Positions 30,961 through 41,880 of a DNA stretch of 64,000 nucleotides are shown one piece after another. The DNA comes from Tilletiopsis washingtonensis. Its lineage: Eukaryota > Basidiomycota > Exobasidiomycetes > Entylomatales. Where the stretch lies: NCBI RefSeq assembly GCF_003144115.1, contig NW_020311999.1, forward strand, positions 266,239-330,238, read 5' to 3'. Made by a program: the position numbers and the translations under genes. Within the stretch, counting starts at the first letter, position 1. Every line of letters begins with the position of its first letter. The notes under the pieces are model-generated. The model saw only the letters and a program-made list of their open reading frames with translations. It did not search any database and was not told the DNA's origin.

Positions 30961-33900
30961 ATGTCCTCCGCCCGCCGCTCGCACGACCTCGGCAGCGACT
31001 CGTCGTCGCACCTCGGCACCGGCGCCACGACGCCCAGCATCGGCGCTGCTGCATCCGCGGGCGAGCTCGCCGCCGCGCTCAACGACTCGTTCCGCGGCAG
31101 CATCGCCGAGGCCGAGGCCTACCTCGCCTTCTACGAGGCGCGCGCGCGCCTCGAGGACGAGTACGTGCGCGGCCTGCGCGCCCTCGTCGAGCGCCAGCGC
31201 GAGACGGACGTGCGCATCGAGAGGTGAGCGCAGAGGTTTACTGCTGTGGAGAGCACTGTACTCACACGCCCCTGCAAGCCGCATCACGGCCGGCTCGGGC
31301 TCGCAGCCCGGCTCGTCGGAGCTGCCGGCGGCGCGGCGCGTCTGGCGGGAGCTGCGCGAGAACGACCTGCGCGGTGAGCGGCAGAGAGCATCCTGTCGCA
31401 GATGCACGTACTCATGCTGCGCCGCAGAGATCGACATGCGCCTGCACCACGTCGAGGCGCTGCGCCAGACGGTCATCGGCCCGCTCACGTCGTACCGCGA
31501 TGCGCAGGAGCGCATCCGCAAGCGCGTCAAGGAGGACCTCAAGACGAGCTGCGGCAGATACGAGGAGATGCGCAACGTGACGCTGCCGCGCACGCGCAGG
31601 GCGTACGAGCGCAAGTGTGAAGAGGTGAGCAGGGCGTGACTCCTGGCAGAGCTGCTGCTGATCGATCCACAGGTGGAGCAGCTGCGTCTGCAGGCGCAGG
31701 CCGTCGAGGACCAGCGCACGCTGCTGGCCGCGCCTCTGCGCACGCCCGGCTCGGACCGCTCCAACGAGGATCTGCACGAGTTCAACTACGGCTCGTCGCC
31801 GCCAAGCGACTCGAGCGGGGGCCTGCTGCGCTCGCCGCCGCGGCGTACCCGCTCCATACGCGACCGCAGCCACCGGCGCAAGTCGAGCACCGGCAGCGGC
31901 GGCGGCGCATTGTCGGATCGCGAGGGCGACGGGAGCGCCGGCGAGGGGCTCACGACGAGCGACAAGTCCAAGCCCAACTTCCTCGACGTGCTGCGCAGCA
32001 AGGATGGCTGGGACCAGGCGCGCAAAGAAGCGCCAAAGAAGATCAATGCCTTCATTGCGCGTGTGCGCGAGGGCGCCGCCGAGCGCGGCGTGGGCGTGCC
32101 GAGCAGCAGCGGTGACAGCTACGCGGCGAGCGCACTGGGTGGCGACGGCGGCCTGGGCGGCGGCTCGGGCTCGATGAAGAACGCACAGCACATGGCGCTG
32201 AAGAGCGTGCGCATCAAGCGCGAGGCGGACGAGTGAGTGCGGTGCGGCTGGCGTGCGCCCTTCCACTGCTGACGCCACGCAGTGCGGACAAGGCGTATCG
32301 CAAGGTCATCTTCGACCTCGAGACGCTGCGGTTGCGGCGCGAGAAGACACTGCAGGCCGCACGCGTCTCGGTGCTGGAGTGCCGGCGCGAGCTGGGCCAG
32401 ACGACGCGGGCGGTGTGGCTGCAGAACGAGCGCTCGCGCGTGGTGCTGGCGTCCTCGAGCCTCAGCCTGCACGACCATGCCGAGAGCGTCGTGGAGCACA
32501 CAACGGACTCGCTCGAGGGCGAGATCGCGAAGCTGGAGGCGCGTTTGCCGCGTCTGGACACGCTGGACGAGGGGCCGGTGCCGTACATCAACTAGTGAGT
32601 GCCAGCGTCACACTGCTGGCATGCAGACTGCTGATCGCTGTGCGTAGCTTCTACGGCGAATGCAAGGACCTCATGTGAGCAGGCTTCTCGCTCTGTCCCC
32701 GCTGCCGGAGCTCACCCCTCGCCTGCAGCTTCGGCACGTCGCTCATCGACTATGCCTTCTCGCGCGCGCAGCACTCTGCGCCCGTGCTCGGCCCCGCGCG
32801 CATCGAGCCGCCGCTGATCGTGACGAAGTGCATCGAGTTCATCGAGGCGCGCGCGCTGGAGCAGGCCGGCATCTACCGCACCTCGGCCAAGCACACGACG
32901 GTCACGGGCCTGGCGCACGCCGTGGAGAAGGACGAGGAGCGCTTTGGCTTTGCTGACGACACGGAGCCGTCGGCTGTGGCGGGCCTGCTGAAGCAGTACC
33001 TGCGCCAGCTGCCTGAGCCTGTGCTGCCGATTCCGTGGGAGGAGCGCGTGCGGCAGTGAGTTGGGCGAAGTGCGCCGAGCGCGTTACATGCTGACATCCC
33101 AACAGCACGCATGAGCGCGAGGAGCACATGCGCAACGGCTTTGCCGCGCTCAAGGGCCGCATCCGCAGACTGTGAGTGACGCGGCGTTGCCCGCCAGTCA
33201 TGGAGCTGACGCCGGCACACACAGACCGCCGATCAACCAGGCCGTGCTCAAGGCCGTGACGCTGCACCTGGCCAAGGTCGCCTCGTACTCGGACAAGAAC
33301 AAGATGGTGCGTGGGCCTGGCAGAGCTCTGGCCTGCTGCCGCTGACCCGCTGCGCAGACCGCATCGAACCTCTCTGTTGTCTTCGGGCCAGTGATCCTCT
33401 CCGAGGCAGACCACGAGACGACCTCGATTGCCGCTGCGATGGAGGAGGACCGCACGATGGAGGACCTGATCCTGTACGCCGGCGACATCTTCGACCTCAA
33501 GACGGCCGGCGCGCCTATCCTGCCGCCGCTGACGCGCTCCGGCGGTTCCAACTTCGACCTGCCGAGCCCGAGCCTGGGCATCACAGCCGCGGCCACGCCG
33601 GCATTGAGCGCGCAGCCGTCGGGCCCACACTCGCCAGTAGCGTCCAGCGCCGACGCGCCGCTGGTCGTCGCCAGCACTGCAGGTCTGCGCCGCAGCAACG
33701 CCATCGTCAGCCCTGGGCCGTCCTCCGTGCCGTTCTTCGAGGGTGCCTCGCAGGCGCCTCCGGCGCCTCTCGATGCTGCGCCATCGCCGCAAAGCAATGG
33801 CACGGCGCGGCATGCCGCACGTCCCAGCCTGGCGGGCCTCGACACTGGCTCGGAGTGGTCGGTGCGCTCCGAGACGCCGCTCGACGCTACGCTGGGCGCT

Positions 33901-34176
33901 GCGCCGGCGCCACCGCCACGCACAGCCGACGGGCGGCCCTTCCTGGGCGAGCGGCGCGACACGGGCCTCTCGAACGGCGCGCCGCCGCCGGAGCAGCCGG
34001 CGATGCGCTTCGCTGCCGGCAGCAGCAGCACGCCCGACGCCGCGCGCCAGATGTACGTCTCCTCCGAGCCCACCAGTGCCGTCACGTCGAGCCGCGACGG
34101 CTCGCTCGGGCATGGCCATGAACTGCCCTACGGCCACGCAGCGCCGGCGCTGTCGTACCAGCAGGCGACGCCGTGA
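30961..34176 (+). CDS. F-BAR and RhoGAP domain protein (Rgd1-like)
   Basis: Ten exons: 30961..31223, 31279..31373, 31428..31624, 31673..32232, 32283..32594, 32648..32674, 32729..33055, 33106..33171, 33225..33306, 33358..34176; 915 residues. N-terminal F-BAR: FRGSIAEAEAYLAFYEARAR, VEALRQTVIGPLTSYRDAQ, then a Ser-rich insert of about 150 residues, then KAYRKVIFDLETLRLRREK. RhoGAP follows from about residue 490: PPLIVTKCIEFIE, the arginine finger GIYRTSA (Arg near 535), VAGLLKQYLRQLPEPVLP, NLSVVFGPVIL. The last 240 residues are disordered. This matches Rgd1-type GAPs, which act on Rho3/Rho4 at sites of polarised growth and cytokinesis. Most introns show CTGAC 12-25 nt before CAG. Exon 32648..32674 is only 27 nt. 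Confidence 0.9.
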
Positions 34177-34290
34177 CGACCCTCTCCCACTGTAGACCCC
34201 TCTCCAGCTTGCTGCACATACCTCGCTTCACCCCACACACCCGCGGCCCCTCACAATATCACACCATTTGCTCTCCCCCACACATGCCCT

Positions 34291-34846
34291 TCATTTCGCC
34301 GGCTCGCGGTCGACGACGCTGATGCCGAGCAGGCGCGGCTTGGAGCCGTCGCTGCGCGTGCGCTGCGCCTCGGGCGCCGGCACGACGGCCTCGAGTTTGT
34401 CGGAGAAGAGCAGGCCGGCGGCGGCGAACGCTGGTAAGAGCGCAGGGAGTCAGATGGGATGCGCTGGAGTGGACAGAGGACGCTCACTGGCGAGTGCGGC
34501 GGCACAGGCGATGCGGATCCTTGGCGAGAGGCCTGGGTGTGCGAGTCAGCGTGCTGCGCAGAGGGCGGCTGGCAGAGACACAGGCAGAGCATGCAGCACT
34601 CTTGAAAGGCCGCAGACAGCGCGTCTTTGCTCGCTTCCACCACTCACTCGTCCAGCTGCCCCACAGGCTCTTCTGCTCGCCCGCGCCGATCTTGAGCGAC
34701 GGCGAAGATGTCTGCTGCCTGGCCTTGAGCGCAGGCCGCTCGGCCGCAGCGGCCGCGGCGCGTGCGGCCGCGGGATGGCCGGGCCGTGGCCGCCGTGGCG
34801 GCGGGGGCTGTGGTGCGGCTGCGAGGCGTGCGAGAGTGGGCCGCAT
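34291..34846 (-). CDS. Small single-pass membrane protein, probably mitochondrial
   Basis: Exons 34648..34846, 34488..34532 and 34291..34430; 127 residues, not recognised as a named family. Residues 1-55 are rich in Arg, Ala and Pro with no acids, like a mitochondrial presequence. Then SLWGSWTSLSPRIRI, one hydrophobic helix (IACAAALATFAAAGLLF) and a short hydrophilic tail SDKLEAVVPAPEAQRTRSDG ending VVDREPAK. All junctions are canonical (GTGAGT/GTGAGC...CAG) and phases agree, and the helix is only formed when both introns are removed, which supports the model. It might be a small inner-membrane assembly factor; that is inference. It is convergent with the RhoGAP gene (about 115 nt apart). Confidence 0.65.
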
Positions 34847-35561
34847 GGCGAGTGAGAGAGGGCCGAGTGGAGGAGGAGCGAGGCAAGATGAGGGCACCGC
34901 CGAGCGAGCGACTTTCAGCGCGGCAGCCGCCCGCCAGCGCCGATCCCGCGGCTCTTCTCTGCTGTACCACGTGCTGCTGCCCCTGAACGCACTCGGCCAC
35001 CTCGTGCTCAGAGCTGGCGCCCGGGCTCGGATCGCTTTACGCTCTGAAATCACACCGCGGAGCTGCTGCGCTCGTTGCTGCAACGTGGAGGTCAGCAGCG
35101 TGCGGGAGCGTGATTCGCGCCACGGCAGCATGCAGCGCGCCGCCCTCGCGATGGCGCTGCGAGATGCACCTCGAGAGGCGTGCACCTGCCGCCGAGCCGG
35201 CGGTTCGGGAGCAGGCCAAGGGCGTGCGGTGCGGCCGGCGTGCCTCGCATCGGCGCTCGCTTCCCGTGCGCGGTGACGCGCCGAGGGGCGTGGCCGGCTG
35301 CCGGAGCCGAGGCCGGCACTCTGGCGCAGTGCCGGGACCCTTGACAGGCACGCGGCGCATGGAAGCGCCGGCACCGGGCGAGGCGGTGAGAGCAGCAGCA
35401 GCGAGCATCGAGGAGGCGCAGCAGCATCTTGCACCGCAACCACACCCTCCAGCAGCCTCAAGGCTCACACCGCCGCAGCACCACCCCTCGCCGCGCCTGC
35501 CCGCGCCCCCGCAGCCCGCACCATTCGGCCGTCGGCGTTGCTGCCGCCGCCGCACACCAGC
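34847..35561. other. Divergent intergenic region (small membrane protein / SEC59)
   Basis: About 715 nt, GC-rich, with open frames on both strands that I judge to be shadows. Confidence 0.4.
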
Positions 35562-38500
35562 ATGCTGCAGCGCGAGCGCGACGCCGGCCCGTCGCGCGCC
35601 AGCAGCGAAGGGCCGTCGCGCTCGCCGACCCTCTCGCTGTCGCCCTCGCCCTCGCCGGCACCGCCGTCGCCGCGCATGCCGCAGCTGCCGCCCGACACGC
35701 CGCCGCCGCTGCGCCCCGCGCTCACCGCCGCGCCGATGCAGCCGTCGTGGTCGCACGAGAGCATCACGTCGCCCGCCGTCGAGCTGCCGACGTACGACGT
35801 CAATGCGCCGCGCCTGCACCGCCGCCGCACCTCGCTGCCCGTGCACGCCGTGCCCGGTGCGGGCGGCTCGAGCAGCTCGGCGGCTGCGCCAGACGCCGTG
35901 CGCGGCGAGCGCCGCCGCTTCCGTGACTCGGTCGCAGCGGCGGCGGCGGCCGCAACCTCCACTGCCGTCGCCTCGGGCTCCAGCTCCTCGTCCACTGGCG
36001 CCGGTATCGCGCCGGTCAAGCGCCGCCGCTCGTCGCAGGCGCCTGGCGCACGCTCGGCGTCGCGCCGCCGCTCCAACGTGCCTGCCGGTGCGCTGCGCGA
36101 GGAGGAGGACTCCACCAGCGCTGCGGACGGGCCGGCAAACGGCACGTCGTCGCGGCGCTACTCGTCGACGTACGCCGCGGGGCCCTCGGGCCGCGGTGCG
36201 CTAGACGGCAGCACGAGCTCGGACAGCACAAGCTCAGATCGGCAGGTCTTTGACTGGGACGTGCGGCGCTCGACGGGCGCGCCCTCGCGCGAGGCTCGCG
36301 GCTCGTTTGACGACCGCAACAGCAGCGTGCGGGCACGGCGCATGCGTGCGCAGCTCGACAATGGCCGGCCATCGCCGCCGCTGCGCGTCGACAGCTCGGC
36401 GCGCGGCTCGGCGGGCACCGCGAGTCCCAACGTGCAGGGGTCATCGAGCGGCATTGCACGCACCGCCTCGCCCGTCCCGCCAGCAGGGCAGAGCCGCCTG
36501 CAGCTGCCGGGTGCAAATGCTGGGCGTGCAGCCGGCAAGTCTGGCCTGGCGTCGCCTGTGCTGCGCACCAGCAAGCTGGATGGCTCGCCGGCGCACGGGA
36601 CACCGCCGTCTGCTGACGCCAGCGGGCCGCCGCGCCCGCCGCGCCCAAAGATCAAGCGGCGCCTCAACGTCGGCGCGCTGGCCGAGGGTGCGCTGATCCT
36701 CGGTGCGGGCGCATATGCGTGCTGGGAGCTGGCATCGAGTCCGTCGGCGCGGGTGCGCTCGCATGTGCTTGGTGAGTATCGACGCAGCTGCAGCAGCGCG
36801 CACTGCTGACGCGCTTTCTGCAGAGCTCGCGTGGGTGCTCGTTGCGAGCTTTCTGTACGTCGTGCTGCGTCCGCGAGGCGAGCACGGCTTCATCTGGTGC
36901 ACCGACCAGCGCAACTTCAGGTGAGTGTGCTGCACCGCGTGTCTCGCCCACAGCGCTGACGCCCGCACAGAATCAGCGACGATGACGGCGCGCTGTGCGG
37001 CCTGGTGCTCGGGCCACTGCTGGCGACGAGTGCGCTGCTGATGGCCGAGGAAGATGCGGCGCACACGGTCGGACCGCGCGTGCCCTGGGGCCAGCCGTTG
37101 GCACCCTTCTGGCGCATCGAGGAGCCGCTGCACATCGTCTCGCACTGGCGCGCGCCGCCCGAAGGTCTCTCGGCCCTCGTCGCGGCACGCTGCAGCCTGC
37201 TGAGTCTGCAGACGCTCACGGCGACCATCTTCCTCTGCCACCTCCTCGCGACAAAGTGGATCCGCCGGCCGGCAGACTTTCCGCTGAGCAACTGGCGCCG
37301 CCTCGGCAGCTTCTTGGTCTTCGAGGTCGTGCTGGCCAGTCTGCTTGAGATGGTGCGAGAGGTTGCGCTGCGCATGGACGTGCCACTCTGGACTGGTTAG
37401 TTCAGCGCCTCTCTCTGCCGGTGCTGCGCTGACCCTTGCTGCAGAGCTGGCGCGCGGCGAGCTCTTCACGATCGCGCTGATCTTCCAGGGTACGCTGTAC
37501 TGCATCTCGCGCCTCGCGCGCAAGAGCTTCACGCTCGGCGAGCTCGGCATCGTCGCTGCGATTGGCGTGACGCTCAGCGTCGAGGCGCTCAACATTACCA
37601 TCGCCAAGGTGCGTGCATAGAGACACTCGCTGCGGTCCAGCGCCTCATGTCCCGCTTGCAGATCTTCCCCGCCACGACGCCCTACGTCAAGACGTTCCGC
37701 CCGCCGACGCCGCTGCTGATCTTCCAGCTGGCGCTCGTCGTCGGCGCATACATGGTCGGCTTCCTGCTGGCGCCGCTGCTCTACCTCTCGCGGCATCTGG
37801 CGCAGAAGCCCGTGCACCGCCTGCGCTGGCCGCACAAGCGCGACCTGCACCGGCGTCTGCTCGCCGGCTTCTTCTACCTTTTCGCCGCGTTGTACATCGT
37901 CGGCGTGCTCGGCATGTGGACGCGCTGGCTGCTGGGCCGCCGCGATCCGTGGCTCTGGACGGCGCAGTTCATCGTGCGCGGCCGCGCCTGGTGGTCGCGC
38001 CCCGTGCTCATCAGCTACTGGCTGCTGCTCATTGCCGGCAGCGTCATCAGCTGGCAGGCCGTCGTGGTGAGCGCGAAGCGCATCCGCGTCGCGCGCTCGA
38101 ACCCCAAATCAGCCACGGAGGACGTGGGCGAGGCAGTGCCGGCAGCGCCTGCGTCCGGCAACATGCGCGCTACGGCCGTCGGTGTCGTGCGCACCCTTGG
38201 CGGGCTGGGCACATCCGTCGGCAATGCCGCCTCGGCGACGGAGACGGGCACGGTGGCGCTCAAGAAGGCGGCGCATCTGAGCCTCAATGCGCGCCGCAAG
38301 TTCTTCCACGCCCTCGCCGTGCTGCTCTTCGTGCCGGGCATTGCGCTGGATGTGAGTGACACTCTAAGCGTGAATCTCTGCTGCGCTGACACCTGGTACA
38401 GCCGGCATTTGCGCACCTCGCCTTCTCGCTGGCGTTCTCCGTCTTCATCTTCGCCGAGTACATCCGCTACTATGCGCTGTACCCCTTCGGTGCCGCGCTG

Positions 38501-38974
38501 CACGTCTTTCTCGCCGAGTTCACCGACCACAAGGACGCCGGGCCCGTCATCCTCAGCCACTTCTACCTGCTCACCGGCTGTGCGGCGCCGGTGTGGATCG
38601 AAGGCTCCAAGTCTCTGACGCTGCAGATGGGCGTGCTCGTGCTCGGCGTCGGCGATGCGCTGGCGTCCGTCGTCGGCCGCCGCTACGGCCGCATGTACTG
38701 GCCGGCGTCGAGCAAGACCGTCGAGGGCAGCGCTGCGTTCGTCAGCAGCATCTTTGTCAGCGCCTGGATGCTGCGCCTGGTCGGCTGGGTTGGCGACTTC
38801 AGCGTGAGTGCGGCGCAATGTCCGTGGCGGCACAGCGCTGACTATTGTCCACAGAGCATGCGCTTTGGCGCCGCGCTCGTGCTGCTCGGCGTGCTCGAAG
38901 GCGTCTCCGAGCAGAACGACAACCTCGTGCTACCTGTGTACTCCTTCATCGCGATGGCACTGCTGCGCGTCTAG
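35562..38974 (+). CDS. SEC59: Dolichol kinase with long disordered N-terminal extension
   Basis: Seven exons: 35562..36771, 36824..36920, 36971..37395, 37445..37608, 37662..38351, 38402..38803, 38855..38974; 1,035 residues. CTP-dependent ER enzyme making dolichyl phosphate for N-glycosylation, O-mannosylation and GPI anchors. The C-terminal half is multi-membrane; its last 230 residues carry the conserved core: LNARRKFFHALAVLLFVPG, FAEYIRYY, VLVLGVGDALASVVGRRYG and the CTP-binding region SSKTVEGSAAFV. The first 370 residues are Ser/Pro/Ala-rich and disordered with no domain; yeast Sec59 (519 residues) has nothing like it. The start at 35562 is the first ATG in the frame. Donor 37396 is GTTAGT, the others GTGAGT/GTGCGT. 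Introns are about 50 nt with CTGAC before CAG. Confidence 0.9.
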
Positions 38975-39121
38975 TAATCCTCAGTGCCGCGGCTCAGGCC
39001 ATGCAGACAGATGGAATGGCAAAGCGGTCAATTGTCTCTCAAGTGCGCGATGTGTGTGTGGTGATGTTGTACAAGTGTGACGAAAGCAAGGCAGGAGCGG
39101 GACAGTGACAAGAGTGCGGGC

Positions 39122-40459
39122 TCAGGCGGCGACGGCGGCGGCGGCGGGCAGGCTCGTCGAGGCGGGCGCGACGGCGGGCACGTCGGGCACGGCGGCCGAG
39201 GCCACGACGACGTCCTGCATGGCGAGGACCATGTCGCGGGCCTCCTGCTCGGCCTGGGCGCCGAGCGGCGAGGCGTCGCCGGCGGCCGTGGCGCAGCTGA
39301 GCGGGTCGCGCTCGGGCAGCTTGCCGTTGAGGATCGGCTCCGAGGCGGCCCACATGCGCGCCTGCGCCAGGCCCTGCTCGATCATGGCCTCGACGCCGCC
39401 GATGGCGGCCCAGCCCTGCTGCGAGGCGTACTTGAGCAGCGGCGTCATGCGCGGCTTGTAGCACATCTCGAGGAAGGGGCGCGCGGCCGGCAGCGGCAGG
39501 TAGGCGGCGCCGGCGGGCGGCGCCGTGCTGCTGGCGGTGGGCGTGTACTGCTCGCGGAAGAAGGCGTGGGCGAGCGTGTAGACCATCTTCTCGTCGTCGC
39601 TCTGCGGCGTGATGGCGGGGATGGCGCCGATGCAGCAGGCCACGTTGCCCGTCTCGCCCGAGGCGCGGCGCTCGGCCTCGGCGTCGAACTCGGCGACGCT
39701 GCGCAGCGGGCGCAGGTCGAGCTTGTAGCCGCCGGCGGCAAAGTGCGACACGACGTCCTGCGTCTCGCCGGCGTCGCGGTTGAGCAGGTAGAGCGGCGAG
39801 AGGCCGAGCTGCGTCGCGGCCCACACGGCCGAGCGGCAGGTGCCGCCGCTGCCGGTGATGATGGCCGAGTGCGGCACGCTGCCGTCGGCGACGCGGCCGT
39901 CGGGCGGGAAGCGGAAGGCGGGCGACTGCGCCATGTACGCGCTGGCGTCGAGGCCGTTCTGCGTGGCGACGTTGCGCAGGACGGCGATGCGGATGCCGAG
40001 GTAGTCGGTGTTGGTGCCGATCATGCGGCGGTCCTCGACGGCCGTCGAGCCCGAGGCCGACGGGTACACGACGATGGTGTTGACGGTGCTGGTGGCGCGC
40101 GCGACCTCGTCGAGCTCGTCGAGGATCTCGCCGCGGCCGAGGCGCGCCGTGACGGCGACCTTGAGCGGCATCGTCACGCCCGAGCCGCCGAAGCGCGCGT
40201 CCTCGCGCACGAGCGCGCGCATGTGCGCCTCCTCGACGCTCTTCGTCTCGCAGAGGCTGTACGTGGCAAAGGGCGCGCTGCCACCCTGCTCGAGCGTGCT
40301 GCGCTGGATGAGCATGTTCTGGAACGCGGGCGAGGCCGAGTGCGAGATCGGGAAGCCGAAGAGGTGGTGGCGGCGCGGCGAGTCCTTGATCTCCGCCTCG
40401 GTCGGGTGCTGCGGCGGCGCGGGCGCGCTGGCGGCGGTGTAGGATGCGACGGGTGCCAT
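39122..40459 (-). CDS. Shikimate/quinate dehydrogenase family protein
   Basis: Single exon, 445 residues. AroE-type substrate domain: HLFGFPISHSASPAFQNML, SGVTMPLKVAVTARL, ATSTVNTIVVYP, then MIGTNTDYLGIRIAVLRN. NAD(P) domain: SAIITGSGGTCRSAVWAAT with the Gly-rich loop, then YLLNRD. C-terminal helices near EMCYKPRMTPLL and GVEAMIEQGLAQARMW match the closing AroE region. The enzyme should oxidise quinate or shikimate (or reduce dehydroshikimate). A stand-alone gene outside AROM, next to a quinate-permease-like gene, favours a catabolic quinate/shikimate dehydrogenase; the exact substrate is not certain. The last 60 residues are low-complexity Ala/Val/Pro. It is about 100 residues longer than fungal quinate dehydrogenases. 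A CATAAG element lies 65 nt upstream. Confidence 0.85.
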   Translation of the reverse strand: MAPVASYTAASAPAPPQHPTEAEIKDSPRRHHLFGFPISHSASPAFQNMLIQRSTLEQGGSAPFATYSLCETKSVEEAHMRALVREDARFGGSGVTMPLKVAVTARLGRGEILDELDEVARATSTVNTIVVYPSASGSTAVEDRRMIGTNTDYLGIRIAVLRNVATQNGLDASAYMAQSPAFRFPPDGRVADGSVPHSAIITGSGGTCRSAVWAATQLGLSPLYLLNRDAGETQDVVSHFAAGGYKLDLRPLRSVAEFDAEAERRASGETGNVACCIGAIPAITPQSDDEKMVYTLAHAFFREQYTPTASSTAPPAGAAYLPLPAARPFLEMCYKPRMTPLLKYASQQGWAAIGGVEAMIEQGLAQARMWAASEPILNGKLPERDPLSCATAAGDASPLGAQAEQEARDMVLAMQDVVVASAAVPDVPAVAPASTSLPAAAAVAA

Positions 40460-40523
40460 GGTGTGTGAGCTTGAAGCGAAGATGCGGTGGTGGAGAGGCA
40501 ACAGTTGCGCGCGCCGTGCTGGC

Positions 40524-40529
40524 CTTATG
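40524..40529 (-). promoter_or_regulatory. CATAAG element upstream of the dehydrogenase
   Basis: On the minus strand the context is CCTCATAAGGCC, 65 nt before the start codon. It is almost identical to the element ahead of the third array gene (60632..60637). Function inferred from position only. Confidence 0.4.
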
Positions 40530-41768
40530 AGGCGGTCCGCACGGCCAGGGTCTGCGAGCGCGCAAAAAGCGAGAGCCTCGCCTGCTGGCGCGGCGGGCGG
40601 GAGCGCGGAGTGGGGCCGCGCAGAAGCGGGGCGCCAACGCAAGATTCGGTGCGCACCTCCGCACGGCCAAGCCCCCGAGGAACTTTGTTTTGCCGCCATC
40701 CTTCAGCCGTCAACCTTCTTCCGCCCAGTGGCTCTCTCTCTCGCACGGCTGCGCCGTCTTCCCCGCGGGGCAGACGTCGCCTTGCTGCCGGATGATGCTT
40801 GTCGGCACACCGGCAGACAAGACCCTGGAAACTTGGCATGGCTTGCGCGGAAGTGTCGGATGCCGTCATCCGCTGCGCTCCTGCGTCAGGTGGACACGAT
40901 CGAGGGGTCACGAGACGCGGGCACGTCGCTCCGACCGGGGTCGGTGCGGGGCAGGCGACGTGGGCGCCATGACGAGAGTCTGGGGCACTCGACATGGCGA
41001 GCGGAAGCGACGGAGTCGTCGATGTATTGTCTGGCTCAACAGCAGGGTTGAGCGAGGTTTTGCGGCCGAGATGCCCCAGGGGACCCCTGTAAAGCGCCGG
41101 TCATTGCCAGCAGATCTGCCGAAGCGAGCCAGCAAATGCCAGTTGGTGGGCGACGCGTGCACGTGACATGCAGGCAGCGACTTTGCGCTTCCGGAGACGC
41201 TTCCTGGCCTCGCTTGCCCCCACTTTGCACCAATGTTGTGCCTGAGATGGGCTGAGGGCCGGCAGAAACAAATGCGTAGGAGCGGTTCCGCCGCTGGGCG
41301 ACGCAGGGTCAGGCGGGCGGTACACTGGCGCGGCGCCAGCATGCCGTTGCCCGCTGCGCGCCTGCGGCCAGGGATGCAGCGCAGGTGCGGGCGGTGCTGC
41401 GGTGCCGCGGCTCGGCGAAGCCACTCCTGTGCACAGTGGCCGAGTGCGGCGTACGCCCGGCAACAGCCACCGGACGGCACACAGTGGCGCTGTGCCAGGC
41501 GCTGAAGGTGGCGCGTGGCGAGTCACCGGGGCGAGCAAGCAGCGGCTGCCCGCGTGCCCGGCCGTCGGCTTGGCTGGTGGAAGAAAGTTAAACGTCTCCC
41601 CGCGGTTCCTGCGTGGGGTTCCCGCTCAGCAGCATGCGGCGGCAGAGCGGTGCCCGGCATGTGCGGCACCGGCCAGCGCGGCGCCAGCAAGCGAGGCGGG
41701 GCGTGGCGTGGCGACGCGCGTCTCGTTTTCCTTCAGCTCTACCCTTCCCGCTCCCGCTCTCGCACATA

Positions 41769-41774
41769 CATAAG
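41769..41774 (+). promoter_or_regulatory. CATAAG element upstream of the permease
   Basis: Context TACATAAGGAGC, 107 nt before the start codon, followed by a pyrimidine-rich leader. Function inferred from position only. Confidence 0.4.
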
Positions 41775-41880
41775 GAGCACCCGGGGCCCCAGATCTTCCC
41801 CTTTCCTCACCAGCCTCTTCTCCTTCGTCGGGCTCCTCAACAACTCCTCTCCTCCTCGCCTCACCCCGCCTTCGCCCACC

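Larger units (their letters stand above)
40460..41880. other. Divergent intergenic region of the quinate pair
   Basis: About 1.4 kb between two divergent starts, each with a CATAAG element near its start codon. I could not find a sequence like the known fungal QUTA/QA-1F activator site by eye. The last 120 nt before the permease are strongly C/T-rich. Confidence 0.45.

Noticed and set aside
39039-40670. 543-codon minus frame and 463-codon plus frame over the dehydrogenase gene
   Set aside because: Shadows of the dehydrogenase gene in other frames.
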